From: Magicicada septendecula
Taxonomy: Eukaryota; Arthropoda; Insecta; Hemiptera; Cicadidae
DNA: 64,000 bases
Reading direction: 5' to 3'
Assembly (NCBI GenBank): GCA_034769895.1
Contig: JAWRYS010000684.1
Coordinates: 124,001-188,000, forward strand
The translations under genes were made by a program, and so were the position numbers. This document shows positions 53,567 through 64,000 of this stretch, piece by piece; the first letter of the stretch is position 1, and each line of letters opens with the position of its first letter. The notes under the pieces were generated by a model that did not search any database, was not told where the DNA came from, and was given only the letters and a program-made list of their open reading frames with translations.

Positions 53567-55682
53567 AGAGCTCTACAATATAGGTATTCGCACTCGCCAT
53601 CTTTGCTCCGAGACTTTTAAATGTAATGTGGCGGGAGCAATGTAAGCACGCTGTGCGTTGCATTATTTAATGTAAATTATGTATGTAAATATTAATATTT
53701 TTACATATCAGGGTTATAGCCTTAGTGTACTAATTTGATTTATGTATTACACACGAATATGTATAATAATCATCTCATCTTGTCAGTGAAAACAAGGTTA
53801 TAAATACTGGTGTTAGAGATATTATTAATGTTATGTAGTATGTTTTGCAGATTATTGTACTACATCTCATAATCATAATGACTGGTTGTTGTGCTGTAAA
53901 TTGCAAAAATCGAACAGAAACTAATTTTAGAACATTCAAATTTCCGGCAGACCCTATTCGATGTGCAAAATGGATTCAAAATATGAGACGAGACAAATTT
54001 ATACTAAGCAAGGGAATGCGTCTGTGTGAGGTAAATTTAATGGTTGTTCCTTAAAAGTTTGTGAATGTTAATCATAACGACTACAAATGTCATACACCTT
54101 TGCACTTTTAGGTTCATTTTGAAAGTTCACAGTTTGAACAGGCACGAGTAGATTGTTGGAAAAAACTGAAGCCTAATGTCATACCGACTTTGTTTGACGT
54201 ACCAAATCCACCTCCTAGGAACGGCCCAGTTCCACGCAGATCACTGTACAAGGTGGTTTATTTTTTTTTTTAATCCATTAATTATAAATATAATGTTAGA
54301 CTATAACTAAAGCCCGGATTCACGGGCAATTGCATCTTTTTTTTTCCTAGTTCGTAAACGGCCAGTGACAAGTTATTTATCGGAATCGGGACGTGTAGGT
54401 CATTTTAACATACATTTTATTTTGCACAAAATTGCACGTTTTGGGGGTTACTGCATAAAATTGCACATTCTGTAGTTTTAATGCACAAAATTGCACATTT
54501 ACCTGTTTTTCGAAAATCAGCTGCGCGATAGCCAAGCGCGAAACATACACGCAGATTGTAAACAAAGTCGAGAACAAAATCAGCACGAAGAAATTCTAGT
54601 CCAGTAAGCGCAGCTTTTGACGTAACAAAATTTTGACTGTCGATGGAATTCCACTAAATTTGATATGTATGTTCTATATGCACTCTAGAACAAAGTTAAA
54701 CTGTACGCTTTTTATTTGTGGGTGAGAACCACCCCTTTTTCAAGGATGATTGATAATAAAAAAAAAATTAACCCCAGGATCCAACAGAAAATCAAATTCT
54801 AAGCAAAAAAGTCAGTACGCAACTGTTTTGAAAAATGCGTTGTTTTCGAGTTATTCCAAATCAACATTTTCGATTTTTACCCCCAAAAAACAGGATTTTA
54901 GCGTAATTTTTAGCGAATAACTAAACAACGTTTGAGTTTATAGTAAAAATGAATAGAACCAAAATTATTCTATACGAAATAACAAACAAAATGCGTTTTG
55001 GCCGGGTTTTAATCCACGAGTTGTTTTCAAGATATGGCCGTGAGAAGTTGTAACTTGCAAATTTTTTGCCTGTACTAACAAAGTTTAACCCTTCCTACTA
55101 ACCGAGAAAAATACTTTTGACTATAAAATGTCTAGTGCAATGAAAAATACATTATTGTTAATTTTAATAAAATGTTAAGCTAAACTTTTTATTATTAATT
55201 TTAACTAAATGTTAAGCAAAAAACCTGAATATAAACTTAATAGTAAGTAAGTTAAAAATGTAAATTCGTGTTTATTAAAAATAGTTTTAGTAACTTTATT
55301 TGGACTTTTGGACAAACGAAGTTTAGTAAACATTAATTCAACAGCCATCTATTATAAACAGGAATAAAAGTAAAATCTGAGAATATATACCTAACAAAGT
55401 GGTAAGTGGGTAACGATTGGTACGGTATTTGTTGTTTTTAGACAAAATTATTCTCCTCTTACTATGGTCTGAATCAGTAAGTTTTAAGATGAAAACTATT
55501 ATTTCCATATTTTTAAGGACGTGGGACATAATTTCAACTTTGAAATTATATTTTTGGCACGAAAAACTTAATAGTTTATGTAATATCGAAAACAAACTTA
55601 TACTGCGTCCCATGTATACACAAGCGCCACCATAATATTATGTCAGTCTCGGAACAAAGATGGCGAGTGCGAATACTCCCTT
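53567..55682 (+). mobile_element. Possible P-like element with a THAP exon pair
   Basis: GTTATAGT at 53559-53566 and 55683-55690 could be an 8-bp target duplication. Near both ends the sequence ATTCGCACTCGCCATCTTTG occurs in inverted orientation (about 53597 and 55650-55670). P elements combine THAP-domain transposases with 8-bp duplications. The outermost bases do not pair well, and no P transposase catalytic region is present, so the assignment is tentative. Confidence 0.4.
53878..54252 (+). CDS. THAP zinc-finger protein, two intact exons
   Basis: Exon 1 (53878-54030) starts MTGCCAVNCKNRTE and ends LCE; exon 2 (54112-54252) starts VHFESSQFE and ends SLYK. The intron (GTAAAT...TTTTAG) is in phase 0. 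Together they give a complete THAP domain of about 90 residues: first Cys pair, FKFPADP, the KW tryptophan, CEVH and the VIPTLF box. THAP domains bind DNA specifically and occur in P transposases and host regulators. A further donor (AAG|GTGG) follows at 54253, and later exons are not identified nearby. The region is free of damage, unlike its surroundings. Confidence 0.85.
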
Positions 55683-55854
55683 GTTATAGTTTAGTCTCAA
55701 GCTGACAGAATCGCTCTACATGACTGCACCTGAATAATAAACAGATACTGTAATGTCTAGCCTACACCAGGTCATAATAATAATAATAATAATAATAATA
55801 CATTAATATTGTCTCTCCGGTTCTTTACGGATAGTTTACATCTGCTTGTTTTTT

Positions 55855-55886
<32 letters not shown>

Positions 55887-57410
55887 CATTTCGCGTACGA
55901 GGTTGTTATTAATGTTACTTATTCAAACAAATTAAGATGCCAGAGCAATGTGGATAATATATTACTATGTTTTTCGTGAATCGTAGTATGTACATAAAAG
56001 TACACATTCCAAAATATACGATTGTTGATGTCTAGCCTCGACTTTCGAGAAACATTGCAACAGACACAACACGGCAAGTCACCGTTTACAAAATAATGGA
56101 AATCTTTTTAGGTCTACATTGTCTCTTTCTGTTGTGTCTGACGCTTGTTTCGTCTTACAAAATATCCACGTTTACTGTCGTAATCGAAATCAAAACTTAT
56201 CTACAACAAAATTTCGTAGGTAATCAAATTTAAGGTAAAAACCTTAAAAACAATTAAAAAAAATAAAAGAATTTTCAATTATAAGAATAATTGGTTATTT
56301 CTAGTAAAAAGTTAGGTAAGTTAGTAAAAAGTAAGTTACATATATCTGTGCGTGCGTGCATGTGTGTTGGTAGGGCTGTAAAATTTAGTTTGGTAACTTA
56401 TTTAGTAATATAATTAAAAATGTAGCTAATGAAATGTAAAAAACAATAATACATAAAACGTTAAAAATTAAAAATAAACAATTGAAAACACTATAAGAAT
56501 CATAGACAATAGAAAACTAAATAAATAAAGTTATAAATATAATAAAACGAAAATAATTGTGAATCGACAAAGCAGTGTAACTGCTTTATTTGATCATAAG
56601 CGATTCAGTTTCTAATTTACTACTTTTACAAGGAAAAACGTAAATTTAACTATTATCTTTCATCTTTAATTATTAAAGAAGCGTAACTCGGCACATTAGG
56701 TATAAAAAGTCAACCCGTGTCAAAATAGATTACTCCTGTCGGGTCATATGTGCGTCTATTGACAATTCAGAGAGTAGACTAATATTTTCAACTGCGTTAA
56801 TAGACATTTTTCTCTCTCGTGCCTTTCACTGCTGCCGTCTTCTCTCCACTACAACCTGCGCGCTGATTCATGTCTGTTTAATATTACTGTACATGGTATT
56901 TATCGTTTACCTAGGTTAGGGAGCAAACTACATAGCCATTAATATCTAAAATAAAAATTTGTTGATTTAAAATAAACTAAATTTAACAATCAACTTAAAA
57001 AAAGTCTTCATTACAATTAAAAAAGTGTTCAAAGGAAAACATCGAAACGAAACCATCGATAGTATGAAAACATCGCAACTGACCCATCGATGGTAAAAAC
57101 ATCGAACATCGAACGTTAACCATCGATGTTTTTGGAACATCGGCCATCGATGCTCGTCCTTACTCTGTGGTTTCAGTTTTCAGTTGTAGATTTGCGCTAA
57201 AATTTTGAAGTTCCCGAAGTCACGATTTCTAAAAAGTGAAATAAGATATGAGTATATTATTTCATAATGCTAGTGGGTGGTTAATATCTCACTATCAATA
57301 TATAAAATACGTATATAAAAAACGTTCAGTGTGGTGATAAAGATACGCGTGACATGTGTTATACAAATAGTATGTTTTTAATTCTAACACCTTTTATGAG
57401 AGACTTGCAG

Positions 57411-57506
57411 GCGGATAAATTTATTAAAGTCAATACTTTGTTAGGTAATGAGAAGATAAAAAAGCGAAAGAGAGCATCATTGAAAGAACAAATCTCGTCT
57501 GCTGAG
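57411..57506 (+). CDS. METTL4: METTL4-like gene, internal exon
   Basis: A phase-0 exon bounded by an acceptor GACTTGCAG (57410, with TTCTAAC branch-like site about 30 bases before) and a donor GAG|GTAAAA (57507). It encodes ADKFIKVNTLLGNEKIKKRK and a short tail; the basic KKRKR resembles a segment in the N-terminal half of METTL4. Assigned by position and phase with the next exon. Confidence 0.45.
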
Positions 57507-58508
57507 GTAAAATATGTCGTAATTCAGTTTAGACTACTGTATTAAATAAAGTAATAGAGGTTAGATGACATATGAAATTCTGTAACATTGTACTGTTTTA
57601 ATATTTTTGCCTATTTCAACAGAAATTGTGAATATTCCACGAATCGAATAGGACTATCTCTTTATGTAATAATTTTATGTGTTATTCAAAAACTGTTTAA
57701 GTGAGTAGGTGAGTTTGAGGTTAGTGTAGTTGCTAATTGAACTTACGTTTTGTAATGACATGCTGTAATTCAAAATATGTAATGTAGCAGTTTAGAACCA
57801 TAGGTTGTAGAAGTCTGGTGTCAGCTGTAAATGTTATAGCATTAATACACCACAAAATTTCAGGGCATGGAATAATTAATTTATCGTGTAATGTTTTATT
57901 AGCCGTGAGATTGGCGATTCATATATACCTTCATTATTATGTACATGTGAATAATTGTATAATAATCAAATAAAAGAGGAAATAATGTTTACTCATTAGT
58001 CGTGTCTGTAACATTTACTTGGATTTCGTTGTCCATGACGTGTCCGTTAATTAACTAAATACAATTAAATCACTACCGACTCGGAACACAAGTTTTTTTA
58101 TAGGTAAAAAAAAGTATTACGTTTTTACCGATAAAAACTTTATGTTCCGAGTCGGTAGTGATTTAATTATATTTAGTAACATTTACTGTTAATATAATGA
58201 CAGTATAAGAACATGTAATGTCTATAATTTAAGAAGACTCTGTTGTGAGGATTGGAATAAATAAGGAGTTTTATCTTTTACTGTATTAAAAACAGAGTTG
58301 TTGAATAAACTTTATTTTTTCATGTAATTGAAATTGGAAGTCAAGTTTGTTTAAAGATGTAAAAAATTAAATAGTTATTAAAATTAAAGTGCTATATATT
58401 CATTTACTTCTGTGGTCCACAGTATGTACTAAGTTCTGTAAATTGCTTAATGCTTTAGTAAAATGTAGTTTGAACAATAGTGTTAAACCTGAATTTCATT
58501 TGTTTCAG
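57507..58508 (+). other. Intron between METTL4-like exons
   Basis: AT-rich, GT...AG bounded, containing the foldback repeat at 58063-58168. No other feature seen. Confidence 0.45.
58063..58168. repeat. Foldback MITE-like palindrome
   Basis: AATTAAATCACTACCGACTC at the left is mirrored perfectly at the right, with a T/A-rich centre. A related half copy (ACTGACTCGGAACACTAAGT) lies at 45665-45700. Confidence 0.85.
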
Positions 58509-58885
58509 GTTAATTTAGTTGTGACTTTGATGGATGATTTGGTAGCAAGTTCTAGGAAGGTTGGATATTTTCATAATGATGGTATTCCAAACAGCTGCGA
58601 TAATAACATTGAAGCAAGATGTAATTCACTAAAGTTTTTTACAGAGTTATCACTTCAGATAACTCGTCAGTCATTTAGTGGTGGTAACAATAATATTTTA
58701 CCAATTACAGCAGAATGTAATGGTGAGACTTATGTTTTTCCACCTAGCTGCAGATTTTATTGTGGTAATGTGGAAAACTTGCTAAGTAATTTGCCTGAAG
58801 GTGTGAAATTGACTTTATTTTGTTGGATCCACCCTGGTGGAACAAATATATTCGCCGCCGGAAGTCAAAGGACCCATCTGCTGGG
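58509..58885 (+). CDS. METTL4: METTL4-like N6-adenine methyltransferase, catalytic exon with frameshift
   Basis: After an acceptor TTGTTTCAG (58508) the exon encodes VNLVVTLMDDLVASSRKVGY and later ETYVFPPSCRFYCGNVENLL, resembling the region just before the METTL4 catalytic motif. A one-base loss at 58809-58810 shifts the frame. In the shifted frame 58811-58885 reads DFILLDPPWWNKYIRRRKSK, with the DPPW motif that binds the target adenine and cofactor in MT-A70 enzymes. DPPW followed by NK and a basic patch fits METTL4 rather than METTL3 or METTL14. METTL4 methylates adenine in snRNA, and reportedly in DNA. Later exons are not recognised. Either a pseudogene or an assembly base error. Confidence 0.6.
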
Positions 58886-58920
58886 TTTGTTTCTGTTACT
58901 TTTAGCTTTATAATAACTAA

Positions 58921-61360
58921 TGCTAATTATACTGATAATAAACATAACATGGACAATAATAAACGTTAATGGTGATTTTACAGTTATGTTTAAAGTCAGT
59001 TAAAAAGGAAGTATCAGAATAATTTACAAAGAAATATTACTCAAATTGTAACCATAAAAAATTTTCAACTATGGTTAGTGCTCAGTGTTTTTTGTGTGTG
59101 TGTTTTTTTTACTTAATAGCCAATCTTGACAGATCATAACAAAATTCTAATTTGAGTTTGATTTTGTGTTTCACACTGGTCTGAGCAGCACAGTGAATCC
59201 TTCTTCTGCTTCTACTGGCATTGAAACTAGTATGAGTTTTAGCTTCCTTAATGATTTAGAGCAGCACAGTGAAATTCATAATTTCAGCCTGCATTATGAT
59301 TTAAGTGAATAATAAAAATAAACAAAAATAATAATTATTATTGTTGTCACTGGTTTTGAATGAAACAGCCTTAATTGAGCGTAGGCAAGGTAGAAGACAT
59401 TTTTACAACAATGTGTCATATTTCTAGTATTTGTACCTTTCAGAGCTATGTACAGTAAATGTCACAGTCCTTTGTGGATATCAAATCCCCTCTTGAAACA
59501 CAGGTAATAACATTATGGATATTTAGCAAAGGAGAGAAGAATCAGTATTTGAGCTCCATAAAAGTCGGCTGAAAAACAGTACCATTAGTGACCTACAATT
59601 ACTTTTTGTCCTCTTACCTTTGTGAGAGTATAGGTGATTCTCTTTCAATTTTCTCTATTCTGCATAGCAAGGTTTATTCTTGTCCTTAAGCTTTAATTTT
59701 TTCTAGCCCTTTGTTAATAGATCTTCCCAGGTTTCTATCGGTCTTGTAATTTTTTTTTCCACTAGATTATATTTAAATGCTTGATTGTACAGATACACTC
59801 CTCATTATATAGCCAGTCCATTTCTATTTTTTTGTTTAGTTTTATTTATAAGGCCTTGTTTTGCCCTCTCCCATATTTCTTCATTTGTGATTTGATTATG
59901 CCAGAATATTTCAATTTATAATTTTCTTCAGATACTTGGTAATAAAAACTTAATTTTACTTATATTTATGTTATTTGCTTTCCGAGTTCCTGGGCAGAAA
60001 GTAGTAAAACAGTTAACATTGGAATTAAATATCCTAATTTTTGTTTTATTGTGTGTTTATAGATTTCCGTACATTTTTTTTACATGTGATATACATCTGA
60101 CATTTTACATAATACTAATACTATCGTTTTTCCAGTAGTGTTATCTGTTTTTCCTTTGTTTGTCTATAATAACATACAGATGTATTTATTTAATTTTGTA
60201 CTCTTATAGTTTCTGAAAGAAGCATAGTTTTGTACATTGTGTAATTTATAATAAAGCAAATGATTAAGTGAACGTAACTTTAATTGGCTATTACACTAAC
60301 TGTTACAAATTAGTAATGGGTCATTCCATGTCAGTTCATCCAGAAATATTGAAGTTTGACACCCACCACCTCAGATTTGGATGAAAATTTGTATTTTTTA
60401 TCCTTCCATATAGATATGAAACCACAGTAAATTTTATCTCTGTAGCTGTACTAGTTATTTTTTTAGAACTACTTAAAGTTTAGTTTAAACTCATATTTTT
60501 ACTTTTTCCGAGGCCTCCGGATTAACTTATACCTTCAAAGAAAAAAAATTATATCTCTTTTATTTTTAACACAAATCTTATTAAAATTTCCAGTATTATA
60601 AAAGAAACTTTTCCGATTTCAGAAAAGTAAGTAAGTAAGTAGGCTATTTGATGTTTACTTATGAGATCATAAAAAAATCTTGTTTTTTGGACGTTTTTAG
60701 TGGAAAAACAGTGTTTTACAAAAAATAAATATCTACAAAGGACAGATTGTTTTACTCTTACATTAGTTGGATTATGTTAACAACAAAATAATAAAGTTCA
60801 TGTTAACTATTTTTGTATGCAAAGCTTCAGGCATTTGTTTCTTCTCTTTTCTCTGTTGGTTGTAGCTGTAATTTGAATTTGTCACTGTTTCTTTCCACAG
60901 GTTTCCATTGATTCAGTCTATGTCTGTTCTATATTGTCTTCAGGACCTCAATAGATGGACTTCTAGTGTGTAAACTGTAGCTAATGTAGCTACATGTCTC
61001 CTGTTTTCTCCTTTTGGTAGTCAGTCGATTATCCATTTTATTTTTCTTAACACCTAACATTTCACCCATGCTACAGTGAGACATTCTCAGTGGCTGGAGT
61101 GAGTTTGAGTTGAATGTGTGTAACCCAATCTTTGTTTATACACTAGTCCCTGATAGCATCACAAACATTGTACACCATACAACATTTTATATAACTTACA
61201 ACATACTAGTCTCTGCCCAAACAGCCCATAAAGTTACAACATAGCAACAGTACAATAATTGTGTAGCTATAAAAATATTGCATTAAATCATAACATTCTA
61301 CCTGTGTTACAACAAGTAATAATATTTGTGAAGAGAGAACATCAGTATTTAGTTAATATG
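58921..61360. other. AT-rich stretch without recognised genes
   Basis: No open frame with protein-like composition. GGGTCATTCCATGTCAGTTC near 60320 looks like a dispersed repeat but could not be placed. Confidence 0.6.
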
Positions 61361-61368
61361 AACTTTCT

Positions 61369-61590
61369 TCTTCTTCTTCTTCTTCTTCTTCTTCTTCTTC
61401 TTCTTCTTCTTCTTCTTCTTCTTCTTCTTCTTCTTCTCCTCCTCCTCCTCCTCCTCCTCCTCCTCCTCCTCCTCCTCCTCCTCCTCCTCCTCCTCCTCCT
61501 CCTCCTCCTCCTCCTCCTCCTCCTCCTCCTCCTCCTCCTCCTCCTCCTCCTCCTCCTTCTTCTTCTTCTTCTTCTTCTTCTTCTTCTTCT
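61369..61590. repeat. (CTT)n-(CTC)n-(CTT)n pure pyrimidine tract
   Basis: About 68 bases of TTC/CTT repeats, 120 bases of CTC repeats, then about 35 bases of CTT repeats. The + strand has no purine throughout. The apparent poly-Leu and poly-Gly/Glu frames across it are artefacts. Confidence 0.95.
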
Positions 61591-61916
61591 AGCAATAAAT
61601 CAACAAAAATGATGATTCTGTAACTTCGTTTAAAACTGGTTCCCAAGTACTCGGAAATTTAAACTGTTGTGTGAAACATTTTATAAAACAAAATGTATGT
61701 TAAACCCAAAAACAAAGTTGTTCTGAACAGTGAAAACTAAAAATATTTATGAGCTAAATCAAATGGTTCATTTGGGCTACTTTATTGAGTGATATATGTT
61801 TATACTTGTAAAAAATTATCTACCTTTTTCAGAAACTTAAACTTGTCCATAAAAGTAGTTACTGACACTTTTTTAAGGCTGCACTGTTTTAATAGCTACT
61901 TACTATAGTTTGTTAC

Positions 61917-61980
<64 letters not shown>

Positions 61981-64000
61981 CCTTAATTAACTATGAATAT
62001 TGAATAAGACACATTGTTGTACAGGATGATTCTAAATTGCATTGCAATATTTTAAGTCTGTGTTTTAAAAAGCACAATGAGAAAAAAATTGTATAATATC
62101 TCTCAAAGTGGTTTATTATTGAGATATATAGTTGTGGTTAAAGATACAATTCATTCAAAGTAGTTGTTCTGTATGGGCACCATTTTGTTAATACAGCATT
62201 CATTGCAATGAACCTACACTCCTTAAGTGTCTTATAATGTCAGGACTGTTTTTGTTAGCTGCTGCAGTTTCAGCTTCTGGGATGCTAAAATTCAAAATTC
62301 ATGTTTCATCACTAGTGATGATATAGAAAAAAATTGTCCCTCTCTCTATGAAAGTGGTCTGAGAAAAGATGTGCATATTGTAACGACTTTACTCTTATCG
62401 TCTCTTTAAATGTGTGTTTCTATTTATTCTGCCACATGTTTGTGCGTCAATTTGTAACGATACGATCTTTGCGTTCCTTAGAGCCACACATTGTGGGCGT
62501 CAATTTGTAATGATAAGACTTATGTGCTCTATTGATGTGTATTTCGTGTGTTCGCCTCACACGTTGTAGTCGTTACTTTAGGTTTACGCTGACGATGTCC
62601 GTAGCTATCTCTCGAATTACCAGTACACGCGAGTGGGAACCTTACCTGTTCTTTACTATGTGGTTGTATTTCCCGGGTGGCGCCAAATTGTTTAATCTGA
62701 AAGCAATTCAAAAAATAGGACTATCGAGCATTCGTTCTATGACGGTAGAATTCAAATTACTCCCGCCACGTGCATATTTCTTAATCTCGCTGTTAGTTCG
62801 CCGAGTTTCCGACATGAACGCTTACCGTCACCTTCGCTAGTCACTAAAATACACAAATCATATAATGCACTTTCCTATGAAATAAAGAGCAGTGGTTACA
62901 ACTCTGTACTAGTTTATTAAATTGTGATTAGTAGTTATTCAGTGTTATACAAAATTATATTTTGTTGTTAAACAAATTTGCTCCGGCAGTAAAAGACAAT
63001 TATATCTCAAGGTTTGGCGAAGTCGATTGTGAACGATTTATTTAGACATGGCGTCTACTGAATGTTTATTCTTAATTTTGTTCATGAATCTGGATTCTTG
63101 TGGTTTACGAAAAAATATCAATTTGATTACAATAAAGTACATTACCTTACATTACTGGTACTTATATACTATAAGGTGTAATTACAATTTGTTCCTGAAG
63201 TGTTAAAAAGTGTATTTCAAAAGTTCGTAATTTCTAAACAGGTTATTTTCTAGTTTCATATAAGTTTAGTGTTTTATTTTTAATTAATCCTTGAAAGAAA
63301 TTAGATCATCAGTTTATAGTGAGAGTTAAAAGTGTTGTGAGAAAAAGTTAAAAAGAATTTATTCCATAAATTCGGGTAACTCAGCAATACTTATCAACTC
63401 TGTTGACTTAGGGTGAAGTGTTATTCAGTTCGAATTAGGTTGGGTTCTCTTCAGTCATCAATCTTCCTTCATGTATGAATTTAATTACGCCTGGCGTCTT
63501 TTTCGTATAAGTTGATCGAAATTATTAATTTTGAATTTAATAAATTGGTCTTTGGCCTCAGTTGGATGGACTAGTTCATCATCTTCTTACTTGTTCATGT
63601 TATTAAATTTGTATTACTTTTTATTGTTTTATATTAAAATTTGAGTCATTTACGGCTTGGCGTCTATTCGTCTCGAGCTTCAATAATGGACTCACAGTTT
63701 CTAACGGAATAATAATAAATAACGTTCCGTTGTTATGGTAACGGTCTGTCTCTCATTGGCTATACTCATCTTAAGCCCATTGTTATGATTTTTGAATTTT
63801 TATTCAAAATGACTAAATATATTCTGATTGCTATTATTCTTCGGTCACTTATCTATGTATGAGTTATTATCACAACTGTTCGTATTCTTTCAAAGATCAT
63901 TTTGACATCCTCAAAGCTGGGTTTGCTTGTGTATTAATGTTTTGACAATAACGTTCATATTATGTAATTACATTTCTTTCTTATTTTATGTCCTTAATTT
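61591..64000. other. AT-rich stretch with a TG repeat, no recognised gene
   Basis: Contains (TG)n at 61919-61974. A GC-richer island at 62380-62850 holds TGGCGCC near 62680 that resembles an LTR-element primer site, but no paired LTR was found. Repeated GGCGTCT words occur near 63060, 63500 and 63660. Confidence 0.5.

Larger units (their letters stand above)
49637..57162. mobile_element. hAT transposon hAT2, 7.5 kb, carrying nested elements
   Basis: Ends TAGGGATGAGCATCG (left) and TAAGGACGAGCATCG (right, reverse complement), flanked by CTCTGTGG at 49629-49636 and 57163-57170. Both ends carry several CATCGATG words, likely subterminal transposase sites. No transposase of its own was found; the only hAT transposase inside belongs to hAT3. 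The stretches 49770-50390 and 55691-57030 are AT-rich and hold nothing recognisable besides (TAA)n near 55770 and (CA)n near 55860. Confidence 0.85.

Noticed and set aside
55338-55635. Overlapping frames of 91 (-) and 72 (+) residues
   Set aside because: AT-rich, no homology recognised, overlapping on both strands, and inside the probable THAP element remnant.
61259-61646. Poly-leucine (+) and poly-glycine/glutamate (-) proteins
   Set aside because: Translation of CTT/CTC repeats; no flanking coding signal.
62378-62840. Solo LTR or LTR-element leader with a TGGCGCC primer site
   Set aside because: No paired LTR, no target duplication and no Gag/Pol; TGGCGCC alone is too short.
1-64000. Bacterial systems (CRISPR, toxin-antitoxin, phage or integron)
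   Set aside because: Gene structure, introns and element types are all eukaryotic; regularly spaced repeats here are direct tandem arrays without unique spacers.

Overview
This window is eukaryotic and most likely from an arthropod. It shows Jockey-clade LINEs with PRE_C2HC/zinc-knuckle ORF1 proteins, BEL/Pao LTR retrotransposons, Penelope-like elements (PLEs) with GIY-YIG endonuclease, hAT transposons, spliceable exons, simple repeats and an AT-rich background. I see no tRNA, rRNA, CRISPR array or bacterial operon. The species cannot be told from the sequence.

Layout. Bases 1-41,780 can be read as one old PLE hit repeatedly by later insertions. The PLE is arranged as inverted GIY-YIG arm (28391-28947), reverse transcriptase centre (28948-30269), forward GIY-YIG arm (30270-36012, interrupted) and 3' region with a hammerhead-like motif (41295-41780). 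Two copies of one Jockey family (B1 on +, B2 on -) sit at exactly the same PLE site in the two arms. B1 in turn holds element A (1-4030), a 5'-truncated Jockey copy C3 (4045-5904) and a BEL element (8891-16067, TSD GCGGT). At the B1/PLE junction sits C1 (18333-28390), which carries C2 (23255-28264) in its 3' tail. The forward PLE arm is split by hAT1 (30726-35905, TSD GTTTCGAT), whose 676-residue transposase is uninterrupted.

From 41.8 to 49.6 kb lies a graveyard: a truncated second BEL copy with one LTR, several PLE fragments in both orientations, six hammerhead-ribozyme-like motifs, a 141-bp x5 array, a 163-bp x9 array and a LINE scrap.

From 49.6 to 57.2 kb a 7.5-kb hAT (hAT2, TSD CTCTGTGG) contains a second, decayed hAT (hAT3, TSD GGCACCGA) and a probable P-like element carrying two intact THAP-domain exons. 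Just beyond it are exons of what looks like the host gene METTL4 (N6-adenine methyltransferase, DPPW motif) with one frameshift. The last 5 kb is AT-rich, with a pure purine/pyrimidine tract and a TG repeat.

Most retroelement reading frames are broken by nonsense codons or indels. The exceptions are element A ORF2 and the hAT1 transposase.
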